Below are positions 9,296 to 18,547 of a stretch of DNA of 64,000 bases, piece after piece; the stretch's first letter is position 1, and each line of letters opens with the position of its first letter. Under the pieces are notes generated by a model. That model ran no database searches. It worked only from the letters and a program-made list of their open reading frames with translations, and was not told the DNA's origin. The position numbers and the translations under genes are program-made. This stretch comes from CAWCWK01 sp963842125. Its GTDB lineage: Bacteria > Pseudomonadota > Alphaproteobacteria > Rhizobiales > CAWCWK01. Where the stretch lies: contig CAWJFE010000005.1 in NCBI GenBank assembly GCA_963842125.1, forward strand, positions 558,001-622,000. The letters run 5' to 3'.

Positions 9296-10927
9296 CTAGT
9301 CGACCTTGTTGACTTCCGTCGCCAGCGTACGCTCGTTGGTGCGCGGTTGGTGCTCCAGCCCCGCGCGCATGGCCCAATTGTTCACCTGGAAATGGAGCGG
9401 GATATAGGCGTAATCGGCCATGCCGATCCGAATGGCCTCCTCCAACAGCGCCCGGCGTTCTTCGGTGTCGATGGTGCGCTTGGCGAGGACCGAGCGGGCG
9501 TCGACCTCGGGATTGGAGTAGCGGCCAAAATTGCCGTTACCGCCGCCGGTCGCTGCGTTGTAGGTCTCCAGCGTGCCGGAAACGGTGTAGGTCGCTTCGC
9601 CCGCCACTGTGCCCCAGCCGGTCAGGGCCAGCGAGAACTCGGGCACGTCGAAGCCGGGTATCGACAGCTCGTCGCCGCGAATGAGGCGGGAGAAGAAGAC
9701 GTTGCGCGGCATGGCATCGACTTCGGTCGTGATGCCGATACGGCTCCACATCTGCGCGACCACTTGGAGGATGCGGGCATCGTTCACGTAGCGGTCATTG
9801 GGGCCATGCAGCGTGACGCGAAACCCATCGCCGTAGCCAGCCTCTTCGAGCAAGGCCTGCGCGGCCTCGGGATCGTAAGGGTCGGCCTCCAACCCATCGA
9901 CATAGCCGAAGAAGCCCGGCGGCACGATGTTCTTTGCCGGCAGCGAGGCGCCGCCCATCACGCGGTCGCGGATCGCTTCGCGATCGACCGCGAGGCTGAG
10001 CGCCTTCCTGACGCGCATGTCACGCAACGGGTTCGGCACGAGCGGGTTGCCGTCGTTGTCCGTCACGAAGCGCTCGACATGCTTGTAGCCGGGCATGAGG
10101 TAGATCAGCCGGTCGGACGCGATGGTGGAGACCGTGAAGTCCGGGTCGTCCTGAAGCTGTGGCAGGTCGATCGTCGGGGGATAGTCGATCATGTCGACAT
10201 CGCCATTGAGGAGCGCGGCCAGACGCGACGCGTCCTGCGTGATGGGTCGGAAGACGACCTGATCCCATTCCACCTCGCCGCCCCACCAGTCGGGGTTCCT
10301 CACGACGCTGACGAGGCTGCCCGGACTGAACTCCTCGAACTTGAAGGGACCGGTGCCGATGGCGGCTTGGCCGCTGTTGAAATCGACCGCCGGCGTGACG
10401 CCCTCGGCGACGTGCTCGGCCACGATCGGCAGCATTGCCAGATCCTCGGCGACCGTCGGATAGGGTCCGTCCGTGATGATATGGACGGTCAGATCGTCGA
10501 TCTTCTCCCAGGTCTTGCCGCCCTTCTCCAGCTGGAAGGCGGGCGAGGCCGGGGCGCCGGAGATGCCGGCGCGCAGCCGGTCGAACGTGAAGAGGACGTC
10601 GTCGGCGTTGAACGCCTCGCCGTCATGCCAGGTCACGCCGTCGCGCAGCTTGAACTCCCAGGTCGTCTCGTCGATCGGCTCCCACGAGACGGCGAGGCCG
10701 GGGATGGGCTGCGAGGCGGAATCGAGCGCGACGAGCTTCTCGAAGATGTGCTCCTGGACCTGCACGTCGGCCGAAAGCTGCGTCCAGTGCGGATCGAGCG
10801 AGTTGGCTTCCGATCTGACACCGATCGTCAGGACGTCCTGCGCGATGGCAGACGTCATGGGCAGCGTCATGGCTGGCATCGCCACCACGATCATCGCCGT
10901 CAGGACGGTTGGCTTCCAATGTTTCAT
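9296..10927 (-). CDS. Peptide-type ABC transporter substrate-binding protein (family 5)
   Basis: A 543-residue periplasmic binding protein. A Sec signal peptide is clear: MKHWKPTVLTAMIVVAMPAM with an AIA-Q cleavage region near residue 30. The mature start DVLTIGVRSEANSLDPHW is typical of SBP_bac_5 proteins. Domain hallmarks include WEPIDETTWEFKLRDGVTWHDG and GTGPFKFEEF. The start ATG 10927 has a GGAGG ribosome site 8 bases upstream. This is the first gene of the importer-peptidase-SDR-GST operon and sits about 90 bases downstream of IclR-type operator A. Family members bind di/oligopeptides, opines, nickel or heme, so the ligand remains open. Confidence 0.93.
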   Translation of the reverse strand: MKHWKPTVLTAMIVVAMPAMTLPMTSAIAQDVLTIGVRSEANSLDPHWTQLSADVQVQEHIFEKLVALDSASQPIPGLAVSWEPIDETTWEFKLRDGVTWHDGEAFNADDVLFTFDRLRAGISGAPASPAFQLEKGGKTWEKIDDLTVHIITDGPYPTVAEDLAMLPIVAEHVAEGVTPAVDFNSGQAAIGTGPFKFEEFSPGSLVSVVRNPDWWGGEVEWDQVVFRPITQDASRLAALLNGDVDMIDYPPTIDLPQLQDDPDFTVSTIASDRLIYLMPGYKHVERFVTDNDGNPLVPNPLRDMRVRKALSLAVDREAIRDRVMGGASLPAKNIVPPGFFGYVDGLEADPYDPEAAQALLEEAGYGDGFRVTLHGPNDRYVNDARILQVVAQMWSRIGITTEVDAMPRNVFFSRLIRGDELSIPGFDVPEFSLALTGWGTVAGEATYTVSGTLETYNAATGGGNGNFGRYSNPEVDARSVLAKRTIDTEERRALLEEAIRIGMADYAYIPLHFQVNNWAMRAGLEHQPRTNERTLATEVNKVD

Positions 10928-11018
10928 AGCAGGCCCTCCAGAAGTATTGCGTCCGATCCTGACCGTGGCGCTCTTCGCGCGGCGCCTATCGTCGGTACAG
11001 TCCGGCAATTTGTTTTAC

Positions 11019-11040
11019 TATGCGAACGACAGTTCGCATA
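11019..11040. promoter_or_regulatory. IclR-regulon operator A (perfect 9-bp inverted repeat)
   Basis: TATGCGAAC and GTTCGCATA flank the 4-base spacer GACA, a perfect 9+4+9 palindrome. It lies between the stop of the semialdehyde dehydrogenase and the start of the peptide-type binding-protein gene on the minus strand. The core CGAAC-N4-GTTCG recurs at 12512, 17543, 22632 and 35227, each time upstream of a catabolic operon. I infer binding by the IclR protein encoded at 21478-22485. Confidence 0.75.
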
Positions 11041-11046
11041 GCACAT

Positions 11047-12495
11047 TTATCGGGCAAGGCCGCCTATGCACGTGTATTTCGTCTCCAGATAATCATCGAG
11101 ACCCTGCCAACCGCCCTCCTTGCCGAGCCCCGACTCCTTCAGGCCGCCAAAGGGAATCTCCGGCGTGACGATGAGGACCTCGTTGATGCCGATGAGCCCA
11201 TATTCGAGCCCGTCCTGCAGACGGAAGGCGCGACCGAGATCCTGGGTGTAGGCGTAGGCAGCGAGGCCGTACTCGGTGTCGTTGGCGGCCGCGATCGCCT
11301 CTGCCTCGTCGGTGAAGCGGTAGACTGGTGCGACGGGGCCGAAGATCTCCTCACGCGTCACGCGCATCTCGGGTGTCGCACCCGATATGACGGTCGGCTC
11401 GTAGAAGAGGCCGCCTCGGAAGTGTGGCTTGCCACCGGCCGCGACGGCACCGCCCTTGGCGATGGCGTCCGCGACCAGCGCCTCGGTCTTTTCCAGCGCG
11501 GCGGCGTCGATGAGCGGGCCGATCTGGGCGCCCGTATCGGCACCGGGCGCCACCGTCATCGCGGCCGTTCGGGCTGCGAAGCGCTCGACGAAGGCGTCGT
11601 GAATGCCGGTCTGGACGTAGACCCGGTTGGAGCAGATGCAGGTCTGGCCCGCATTGCGGAACTTGGCGATGATCGCACCCTCGACGGCCGCGTCGAGGTC
11701 GGCGTCGTCGAAGACGATGAAGGGCGCATTGCCGCCGAGCTCCATCGACACCTTCTTCACGGTGTCGGCCGCGCCGCGAATGAGCTCCTTGCCGATCTCG
11801 GTGGAGCCGGTAAAGGTGAGCTTGCGGACCTTGGGATTGGCGAGGATCTCGCCCCCGATGGCGCGCGCCGAGCCGGTGAGGATGTTGACGGCGCCGGCGG
11901 GAAAGCCGGCGCGCTCGGCCATCAGGCCCCAGGCGAGCCCGGAATAGGGCGTGGCCGTCGCGGGCTTCACGACCACCGTGCAGCCGGCCGCGAGCGCGGG
12001 GCCGAGCTTGCGGGCCAGCATCGAGGAGGGGAAGTTCCAGGGCGTGATCGCGGCGACGACGCCGATCGGGTGGCGGGTCGTCATCAGCCGGCGGTTCGGC
12101 CAGGGCGACGCGATGATCTCGCCGCCCGCGCGGCGCGCTTCTTCAGCGAACCAGAGGACGTAGGCTGCCGAAGACAGAACCTCCGCCCGCGCTTCGGCCA
12201 GCGGCTTGCCCTGCTCCGCCGTCAGAAGCGCGGCCAACGCGTCGGCATTGTCCACGATCTGCGCGTGAAGGGCCCGTATCAGCGCGACCCGGTCGCCGAG
12301 CGGCAAAGTCGAATAGCTGGGGAAGGCTTTGTGGGCGGCGTCGATCGCGCGCCGGGTCTCGTCTGCGCCTGCATTGGGTACCGTGCCGATCGTGGCGCCA
12401 GTGGCGGGGTTCGTCACGGTGATCGTCTTACCGTCATCGGCATCGCACCAGGCGCCGTCTATGAGATTGGCTTGCTTCAGCACGTCTTCGAACAC
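11047..12495 (-). CDS. gabD: NAD(P)-dependent semialdehyde dehydrogenase (succinate/alpha-ketoglutarate semialdehyde type)
   Basis: A 482-residue aldehyde dehydrogenase that oxidises a dicarboxylic semialdehyde. The general-base Glu is in MELGGNAP near residue 250, the catalytic Cys in GQTCICSNR near 285, and the cofactor-site motifs PWNFPSS and FTGSTEIGK are present. The sequence is most like GabD-type succinate-semialdehyde dehydrogenases; alpha-ketoglutarate-semialdehyde dehydrogenases of hydroxyproline pathways are close relatives and cannot be excluded. The start is GTG 12495, with GAGG 7 bases upstream. IclR-type operator B lies just upstream of that ribosome site. It heads toward the peptide importer genes, 119 bases downstream. 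Confidence 0.88.
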   Translation of the reverse strand: MFEDVLKQANLIDGAWCDADDGKTITVTNPATGATIGTVPNAGADETRRAIDAAHKAFPSYSTLPLGDRVALIRALHAQIVDNADALAALLTAEQGKPLAEARAEVLSSAAYVLWFAEEARRAGGEIIASPWPNRRLMTTRHPIGVVAAITPWNFPSSMLARKLGPALAAGCTVVVKPATATPYSGLAWGLMAERAGFPAGAVNILTGSARAIGGEILANPKVRKLTFTGSTEIGKELIRGAADTVKKVSMELGGNAPFIVFDDADLDAAVEGAIIAKFRNAGQTCICSNRVYVQTGIHDAFVERFAARTAAMTVAPGADTGAQIGPLIDAAALEKTEALVADAIAKGGAVAAGGKPHFRGGLFYEPTVISGATPEMRVTREEIFGPVAPVYRFTDEAEAIAAANDTEYGLAAYAYTQDLGRAFRLQDGLEYGLIGINEVLIVTPEIPFGGLKESGLGKEGGWQGLDDYLETKYTCIGGLAR

Positions 12496-12509
12496 GGCGA
12501 CACCTCAGT

Positions 12510-12530
12510 TTCGAACACTTGTTCGTATAG
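12510..12530. promoter_or_regulatory. IclR-regulon operator B
   Basis: CGAAC (12512-12516), spacer ACTT, GTTCG (12521-12525) followed by TATAG. It matches operator A in core, 4-base spacing and the right flank. It sits between the frame-broken FAD oxidoreductase stop and the semialdehyde dehydrogenase GTG start, overlapping the region where RNA polymerase or the ribosome would load, which suits a repressor. Confidence 0.72.
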
Positions 12531-12538
12531 CGGTCAGG

Positions 12539-13700
12539 TCATGCGGTTCGCAAGTCCGGCTCCTCCAGTACGAAGCTCGAGAGATCGACGGGCGGCGTTT
12601 CTCCGAGGGCCAGCGCGGCGATGGCCTCCGAGATGGCGGGCGCGGCGGTGAAGCCCATCCAGGGAAAGAGGTTGAGGAAGAAGCCCGGCACGGCTGGTGT
12701 TTCCCCCAGCACGGGGCGCCAGTCGGGCGTTCCGTTGACGAAAGCGGCCCAGCTCCGGACGATTCGCACGCCGTCCAGCATCGGCAGCACCGCGCAGGCG
12801 ACGGCGAGGTTCCTCACCATCGAGGCGGTATCGACGATGGGGAACCGGCCTTCCGGTCCGCCCAAACGGGCCGGCCACCCGCCGCCGATCAGGAAGCTGC
12901 CCTCGGCCGACTGCTTCAGCGTCAGCTTCTCGCCCGTGTAGTAGAGGAAGATAGGGCAGGACTGGCGGGCAGCGCTCCGTGACCGCCACCTGGATGGCGT
13001 GCGCCTCGATCGGCACGCGAACGCCAACCATGGCCGAGACCCGCGCCGCATCGGCCCCGGCGGCGTTGACGACACGACGTGCCTGGATCGTCTCCGACCC
13101 CGCCGAGAGGGTGAAGACATCCCCCTCCTTTGCGATGGCGTGGACCTTGTGCCCGCGCAGGAGCGTCAAGCCGGCCTCGATGGCGCGTCGCACGAAGAGC
13201 GGGGCGACGCGAAACGGATCGGCCTTGCCCTCGATGGGGCAGAAGGCGCCGCCGAGCATGTCCGGTGCCAAGCCCGGCAGATGGTCGTGAAGGGCCTCCC
13301 CCTCGAGGTTCGTGACGGCGAGGCCCGCCGCCCGCTCGATCTCCGATTTATCCCGCAGCGCGGCTACGTCGGCAGGCGTGCGCGCGACCATCAGCCCGCC
13401 CTTCAGCGACAGACCGAGCGAGCCGTCCAACTCGTCCTCCAGCCCGCGCCATCGCGCGATCGAGGCCATGAAGAGGGGGATCGTCTCGGCGTAGCGCCGC
13501 GCCCAGTCTCGCCCGAGGGTCTGGAAGGGATCGAACGGGATCTGCGCATGGATCGAACCCGCGTTCGAGCCCGATGCGCCGAGGTTCACGTCCGCCCGCT
13601 CGAGCAAGACCACCCGCGCCCCGCGCCGGCACGCGAAATAGGCCGTCGACGCCCCCGCCAGCCCGCCGCCTATGATGGCAAGGTCGTACACCCGCTCCAT
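12539..13700 (-). pseudogene. FAD-dependent amine oxidoreductase (DadA/glycine oxidase-like), frameshifted near 12953
   Basis: A DAO-family flavoenzyme of about 387 residues. The N-terminal half has the FAD-binding GGGLAGASTAYFACRRGA motif (residues ~10-27) and SGSNAGSIH. The C-terminal half, with LIGGGWPARLGG and the terminal FPWMGFTAAPAIS, is in another frame. The join lies at about 12953: dropping one base turns CPPVLPYLPL into CPPVLPIFLYYTG, which continues the fold. It is a paralogue of the intact enzyme at 20318-21457 (same NAGSLH, GGGWPA and terminal motifs). ATG 13700 begins the N-terminal MERVYDLAIIGGG. It precedes the semialdehyde dehydrogenase in the same direction, with operator B between them. 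Confidence 0.82.
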
Positions 13701-13810
13701 GGCTAAGCCTGCCTTCAAAGTCGGTTGAATCGTACGTCGTGTTCATTATACAGACTTTTGTACGCGATATGAACTTTTCGCACGTCTCCCTTATGCGAGG
13801 ACCGGACCCG

Positions 13811-14653
13811 ATGTCGACGCTCTCGGTTGCTGCCAGCACCTTTCCCTTCCTCTACTCGAAATTGGGCTTCGATGCGCTCAAGCATCTGCGCTCGTTCGGC
13901 TATCGCGACTTCGAGATGATGATCTTTCCGCCGCATTGCTGGCCGCCCGAACTCGGACAGGACGTGCGCCGGGACGTGAGGGCTTGGCTCGATGGCGAGG
14001 GCGCGCGCATCACGTCGTTCTGCTACCCCGCGCTAGACAACAATCCGAACTCCGTCGACAAGCTGATGCGCGACTACACGCTCGATCGCTATCGCGAGGC
14101 GGTCGATCTCGCAGCGGAGTGGAACTGCCCCTATGTGGTCGCGATCCCCGGCCCCGTGAACAGCCTGATCAACCCGCCCCACGACTGGATGCTCGACTGG
14201 TTCGTGGAGGCGATGAAGGCGCTCGTTTCCCACGCGGAAGGCACGGGCGTGAAGATATTGCTGGAGAACGTCCCCTTCACCTTCCTGCCCTCCGCCAAGG
14301 ACATGCAGGACACCGCCGCCCTGATCGGACCGGAGGTCGGGGTCAACTACGACGTCTGCAACGGCGCCTATATCAAGGAGGATGTCGGCGAAGCGATCCG
14401 GATGCTGGGCGACCTCGTCTGCAACGTCCACATCTCCGACAGCGGCTTCGAGGAATTCAAGCACGACCGTCTCGGCACCGGCATCGTCGATCCGGCACCC
14501 GCCGCCGCCGCATTGAAGGAGATCGGCTATGACGGCCTGACCGTCCTGGAGATCATCACAGACGCCAACGATCCGACCTCCGACCCGGACGAGGACCTTC
14601 GCGTCAGCCACGACATTCTGACCAAGCACGGCTGGGCGCCGGTCGGCGGCTGA
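13811..14653 (+). CDS. Sugar phosphate isomerase/epimerase family TIM-barrel protein
   Basis: A 280-residue AP-endonuclease-2-type TIM barrel. Recognisable strands and metal ligands are FYSK/SFGYRDFEMM near residues 20-40, the Glu in ILLENVPF near 155, the Asp in VNYDVCNG near 180, the His in NVHISDS near 210 and the terminal Glu in LTVLEII near 250. These fit a divalent-metal isomerase, epimerase or related aldose-keto enzyme. I chose ATG 13811 because the preceding in-frame residues to 13739 are non-conserved and a GAGGA site lies about 10 bases upstream. It is divergent from the FAD oxidoreductase and leads the DapA-OYE operon. Substrate unknown. Confidence 0.8.
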   Translation: MSTLSVAASTFPFLYSKLGFDALKHLRSFGYRDFEMMIFPPHCWPPELGQDVRRDVRAWLDGEGARITSFCYPALDNNPNSVDKLMRDYTLDRYREAVDLAAEWNCPYVVAIPGPVNSLINPPHDWMLDWFVEAMKALVSHAEGTGVKILLENVPFTFLPSAKDMQDTAALIGPEVGVNYDVCNGAYIKEDVGEAIRMLGDLVCNVHISDSGFEEFKHDRLGTGIVDPAPAAAALKEIGYDGLTVLEIITDANDPTSDPDEDLRVSHDILTKHGWAPVGG

Positions 14654-14666
14654 GGGAGCCAGGGAC

Positions 14667-15605
14667 ATGAAGACTTTTCGCGGCAGCTATTCCGTCAACG
14701 TCACGCCCTTCACGGCCGATGGGTCGGGCATAGACCTGGAGGCCAATCGCCGGTTCCTCGACTGGCAGATGGCCTGCGGCGTGCCGGGCATCATCATGCT
14801 GGGCACGACGGGCGAGTTCCTCACCGTCACGGACGCGGAGCGCGCCGCCCTCGTCGAGGATACGGTGGCCCATGTGAACGGGCGCATTGACGTGCTGGTC
14901 GGCGCCATGAACGCGCACAGCCCGACGGCGGCCCGCTACGCCCGCGAGGCGCAGGACGCGGGCGCAGACGGGCTGATGATCATCCCGCCCTACTACTACA
15001 CGCCCACCGACGACGAGATCATGGGCTATTACGAGACGATCACGGCGCGCTGCGACCTGCCGATCATGCTTTACAACAACCCCGTCACCTCCAACGTGGA
15101 CATGTCGGCCGCCCTCGTCGCGCGGCTGACCCGCAGCTTCGACACCGTGCGCTACATCAAGGAAGCGAGCATGGATGTCGGGCGCGTCTACGACATCGTG
15201 GAGGCGACGGACGGCGTGATGAACGTCTTCGCGGGCGAGCGGATCGTCGAATCCTTCCTCCTCGGCGCCGTCGGCTACGTGAACCCGTTCGGCAACTACA
15301 TCCCCCGCGCCTCCACGCGCATCTGGGAGTTGCTCGAGGAAGGCCGGATCGACGACGCCAAGGCGATCCAGCGGCACATCACCGTGATCGAGCACACGAT
15401 CGCGGAGGGGCATCCCACCTACGGCCATCAGTGCTATTCGAAGGCCCTGGCCGCCGAGGCCGGCTACCCCGTCGGCGACGTTCGCCCGCCGCTGACCCTC
15501 TTCGCGTCGCTGGGGGAGGAGGGCCGCACGCGCGCGGCCAAGCTCAAGGGCATCATGGACGATCTCGACCGCCTTCTCGACACGCAGGACAAACGCGCCG
15601 CATGA
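14667..15605 (+). CDS. DapA-family aldolase/deaminase (class I Schiff-base)
   Basis: A 312-residue TIM-barrel lyase of the dihydrodipicolinate synthase/N-acetylneuraminate lyase superfamily. GTTGEF (near 51-56) is the carboxylate-binding loop, the catalytic Tyr is in LYNNP near 135 and the Schiff-base Lys in YIKEAS near 165. Family members include KDG aldolases, hydroxyproline-pathway deaminases and 5-dehydro-4-deoxyglucarate dehydratases, so the reaction is probably pyruvate-linked. Biosynthetic DapA is unlikely given the catabolic setting. Ribosome site GGGAG is 11 bases upstream. It overlaps the OYE gene by 4 bases. Confidence 0.88.
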   Translation: MKTFRGSYSVNVTPFTADGSGIDLEANRRFLDWQMACGVPGIIMLGTTGEFLTVTDAERAALVEDTVAHVNGRIDVLVGAMNAHSPTAARYAREAQDAGADGLMIIPPYYYTPTDDEIMGYYETITARCDLPIMLYNNPVTSNVDMSAALVARLTRSFDTVRYIKEASMDVGRVYDIVEATDGVMNVFAGERIVESFLLGAVGYVNPFGNYIPRASTRIWELLEEGRIDDAKAIQRHITVIEHTIAEGHPTYGHQCYSKALAAEAGYPVGDVRPPLTLFASLGEEGRTRAAKLKGIMDDLDRLLDTQDKRAA

Positions 15606-16705
15606 CCGACATCCCCCTCTTCACGCCGTTCAGCCTGCGCGGTGTCACCTTCCGCAACCGGATCGTGATGGCGCCCATGTGCCAGTATCAGGCCGACGAG
15701 GGGTGCCCGAACGATTGGCACGTCTCGCATCACGGCCGCTATGCGACCTCGGGCCTCGGCGGTGCGATCGTCGAATCGACCGGGGTGAGTGCGGAAGGGC
15801 GCATCAGCCCCGGCTGCACCGGGCTCTACAACGACGCGCAGGTCGTTGCCTGGCGCCGGGTGACCGACCTCTACCGGCGCGAGGGGATTCCCGTCTTCGT
15901 CCAGATCAACCATGCCGGCGGGAAGGCCTCGACCGAGCGTCCTTGGGATGGTGGCGGCCCGCTCACCCCCGGTACGCAGGAGTCGCCCTGGCAGACGGTC
16001 GCCCCGTCCGCGATCCCGGCCCGCGAGGGCTGGCACGTGCCAAAAGCCCTTGAGGTCGAGGACCTGGCCGGTATCGTCGCTGATTTTGCAGCGGCCGCCG
16101 GGCGCGCGTCCGACGCAGGCTTCGACGGCGTCGAGATCCACGGGGCGCACGGCTATCTCCTCCACAGCTTCATGTCGCCCTATTCGAACCGCCGGACCGA
16201 TGCCTATGGCGGCGATCTGGCGGGGCGCATGCGTCTGCCGGTCGAGGTGGCGCGGGCCGTGCGCGATGCTGTGCCACACGATATGGCTGTGCTCTACCGG
16301 GCGTCCTGCGTCGACGGCGAGGGCGGCGGCCTCACGCTCGACGACACGGTCGCGCTGGCGCACGAGTTGAAATCGGCGGGCATCGACCTCGTCGACGCAT
16401 CGGGCGGCGGCATTCCCGCAGGCATGCGCATGGCGGAGGAGAAGCCGGAGCCCGGGTTCCAAGTGCCTTATGCTGATCGCATCCGCAGCGAGGTCGGCAT
16501 GGCGACCATGGCCGTCGGCATGATTACCGAGGCGGAGATGGCCAATGCCATCGTCGCGGACGGGAGGGCCGATCTCGTCTCGCTCGCCCGTGGCCTGCTG
16601 CGTGATCCGGCATGGCCCTACCGCGCCGCCATAGCGCTCGGCCACCCGGAGCCGGCCTCCATCCTGCCCAAGCTCTACGCCTTCTACCTCAAGCTCGCGG
16701 CTTGA
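15602..16705 (+). CDS. NADH:flavin oxidoreductase / old yellow enzyme family (YqjM-like)
   Basis: A 367-residue FMN TIM barrel. The N-terminal PFSLRGVTFRNRIVMAPMCQY has the Cys (MCQY) that defines the YqjM/thermophilic-like class. The substrate-binding pair is in GVEIHGAHGYLLHSF, followed by SPYSNRRTDAYGG, the most conserved OYE segment. The C-terminal GMITE and LARGLLRDP bind FMN phosphate. It would reduce an activated C=C bond or oxidise an amine or ketone using NAD(P)H. The ATG at 15602 overlaps the DapA stop (ATGA); upstream in-frame codons only read through the DapA gene. It is the last gene of this three-gene + strand operon. Confidence 0.92.
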   Translation: MTDIPLFTPFSLRGVTFRNRIVMAPMCQYQADEGCPNDWHVSHHGRYATSGLGGAIVESTGVSAEGRISPGCTGLYNDAQVVAWRRVTDLYRREGIPVFVQINHAGGKASTERPWDGGGPLTPGTQESPWQTVAPSAIPAREGWHVPKALEVEDLAGIVADFAAAAGRASDAGFDGVEIHGAHGYLLHSFMSPYSNRRTDAYGGDLAGRMRLPVEVARAVRDAVPHDMAVLYRASCVDGEGGGLTLDDTVALAHELKSAGIDLVDASGGGIPAGMRMAEEKPEPGFQVPYADRIRSEVGMATMAVGMITEAEMANAIVADGRADLVSLARGLLRDPAWPYRAAIALGHPEPASILPKLYAFYLKLAA

Positions 16706-16715
16706 TCGGCGCGCC

Positions 16716-17480
16716 TCAACGAATGTAGCTCGCGCCGTTGATGTCGATCGTGCCGCCCGACAGGTGCTTCGCCTGGCCGCTGAGGCAGAAGGCCGTGAGC
16801 GCCGCGATCTCGGAGGGCGGCACGAAGGCGCCCATGGCCAGCCGATCCTCGACGACGGCGCGCCCGCCCTGGCTCTCGGCGAAGTCGCGCGACATCTGCG
16901 TGTCGACCACGCCGGGCGCGATGATGTAGGTGCGGATGCCGTCGCGCGCGTAGCCCGTCGCCACGGTCTGCAGCGCGGCCTTGAAGGCGGCCTTCGATGC
17001 GGCGTAGGCGATCGTGCGCGGGTTGGTGACGCCTTTCTGCGCGGCCCAGGAGGAAATCCCGACGATCTCGCCGCCGCCGCGCTGGCGAAAGTGATGGACG
17101 GCCGAGCGGAGCAGCCGTGCGGCCGACAGGACGTTGACCTGCATCGTCTCCGCCCAGACCCGGTCCCACGCCCCATCGTCATCGTCGATGCCGCCATCGA
17201 AGCGCATCACGGCGGCATTGTTGACGAAGCCGTCGAGCCCGCCCGTGGCCGCGATCGCGTCCCGCATGAGGGCGTCGGCGCCTTCCGGTTTTGAGAGGTC
17301 CGCACCGATAAGGATGGCGCGCTCCGGTGGTGCCGCTGACAGCGCCGCCCGGGCACCCTCTTCATCGTGGCCGTAATGGGCGACTACGCGCGCGCCCTCC
17401 GCCGCCAGGCGCTCGGCGATCGCACGGCCTATTCCCTTCGACGCTCCGGTGACGAGAATGGTTTTTCCGTCCAGCATCAT
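16716..17480 (-). CDS. SDR family oxidoreductase
   Basis: A 254-residue short-chain dehydrogenase. The cofactor motif TGASKGIG is near residues 10-17, NNAAV near 87, the catalytic Ser in GISSWAA near 138 and YAASKAAF near 150-157. HYGHDEEGA after beta-2 suggests NADP preference. ATG 17480 (or 17477) is taken as start; the in-frame extension to 17534 would run into operator C and is not SDR-like. It is divergent from the 3-hydroxyacyl-CoA-dehydrogenase-like gene, sharing the intergenic region that carries operator C. Confidence 0.9.
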   Translation of the reverse strand: MMLDGKTILVTGASKGIGRAIAERLAAEGARVVAHYGHDEEGARAALSAAPPERAILIGADLSKPEGADALMRDAIAATGGLDGFVNNAAVMRFDGGIDDDDGAWDRVWAETMQVNVLSAARLLRSAVHHFRQRGGGEIVGISSWAAQKGVTNPRTIAYAASKAAFKAALQTVATGYARDGIRTYIIAPGVVDTQMSRDFAESQGGRAVVEDRLAMGAFVPPSEIAALTAFCLSGQAKHLSGGTIDINGASYIR

Positions 17481-17542
17481 CGTCGTACACCTTTCATGAC
17501 GTCCGACAGGACCGATCGACACATTGACCGGCACCTAATAAT

Positions 17543-17566
17543 CGGACAATCGTTCGCATAGCGAAC
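17543..17566. promoter_or_regulatory. IclR-regulon operator C (three half-sites)
   Basis: CGGAC-AATC-GTTCG-CATAG-CGAAC: the first arm has one mismatch to CGAAC, and the third half-site makes GTTCGCATAGCGAAC an additional 15-base palindrome. It lies in the divergent promoter region between the SDR (start 17480) and the dehydrogenase (start 17585), 19 bases before the latter. The three-repeat layout resembles what is known for IclR-family regulators PcaU and PobR. Confidence 0.78.
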
Positions 17567-17584
17567 AGTCGGGGAATGGACAAC

Positions 17585-18547
17585 ATGAGCGGTCACCTTC
17601 GACCGGTGGTCGTGATCGGCGCCGGGGCCATCGGCGTCGCGTTTGCGGCGACGTTTGCCGCTTCCGGACGCGCCGTCGCCCTGGTTGAGCCCGACGCATC
17701 AGCCAGATCGGCCGCCCCGGACGCCGTCGTCCGTCACGACGCGATGCTGCGCAAGGCCGGGCACCCGGCCGCCGCCGCGCCCGGAACGGTACAGGTCATA
17801 GCCAGCCTCGCGCCCGCCATCGAGGCCGTCGGCACGGCTGCGATGGCGATCGAGTGCGGGCCGGAGCGTGTGGCGGTGAAGGCGGGCATCTTCGCCGAGC
17901 TTCTAACCGCGCTGCCGGGAGATGCCGTTCTCGCCACAGCCTCGTCCTCGTTGCCGATATCGCAGATCGTTCCCGATCCGACGGCGCAACGGCGGTGCCT
18001 CGTCGCCCACCCCGGCAATCCGCCCAGCCTCATACGCGTCATCGAGATCGTGCCCGGCCCGCATACGGAACAGACCACGGTGGATGCGGCCATCGGCGCT
18101 TTCGAGGCGGCAGCGTTCTCGCCCGTCGTGTTGGCCCACGAGGTGCCAGCCTTCGTCTTCAACCGGCTGCAATCGGCGCTCTTGCGCGAGGCGTATCGGT
18201 TGGTCGCCGAGGGCGTGATCGATGTCGACGGTCTCGACCGGCTGGTGCGGGATGGGCTCGGGCCCCGCTGGGCGCTCTGCGGCCCCTTCGAGACTGCGGA
18301 CCTCAACACCGCCGGTGGCATTCGCGGCCATGCCGAGCGGCTCGGACCGGCCTACGCCGCCATCGGGGCCGCGCGGGGCGAGACGGAACCCGCCTGGTCT
18401 CCCGAACTGGTCGACACGGTGGAGGCGCAGCGCCGCGCGGTTCTGCCGGAGGCGGATCTCCCGGCTCGGCGTGCCTGGCGGGAGCGCGCATTGGCCGAGC
18501 TTCTGGCAGCCCGCGGACGCATTCTCGCCAGCGATGCGGCGCCATGA
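17585..18547 (+). CDS. 3-hydroxyacyl-CoA dehydrogenase-like NAD-dependent dehydrogenase
   Basis: A 320-residue dehydrogenase with an N-terminal Rossmann domain (VIGAGAIGVAFAATFAASG, residues ~10-28) and a C-terminal helical domain. SSSLPISQI (near 118), the HPGNPP loop (near 143) and EVPAFVFNRLQSALLREA (near 185) are typical of short members such as L-gulonate 3-dehydrogenase, lambda-crystallin and carnitine dehydrogenase. The HPGNPP version of the usual HFFNPP loop fits this non-CoA subgroup. ATG 17585 is preferred to ATG 17576 because GGGGA sits 9 bases before it. It overlaps the next gene by 4 bases and is the first gene of the operon behind operator C. Confidence 0.87.
   Translation: MSGHLRPVVVIGAGAIGVAFAATFAASGRAVALVEPDASARSAAPDAVVRHDAMLRKAGHPAAAAPGTVQVIASLAPAIEAVGTAAMAIECGPERVAVKAGIFAELLTALPGDAVLATASSSLPISQIVPDPTAQRRCLVAHPGNPPSLIRVIEIVPGPHTEQTTVDAAIGAFEAAAFSPVVLAHEVPAFVFNRLQSALLREAYRLVAEGVIDVDGLDRLVRDGLGPRWALCGPFETADLNTAGGIRGHAERLGPAYAAIGAARGETEPAWSPELVDTVEAQRRAVLPEADLPARRAWRERALAELLAARGRILASDAAP

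Noticed and set aside
13712..13800. Possible IclR operator between the FAD oxidoreductase and the TIM-barrel gene
   Set aside because: GTTCAT and ATGAAC arms exist but are far apart, and the best CGAAC-like arm (CGTAC) has a 5-base spacing. This does not match the other five sites.
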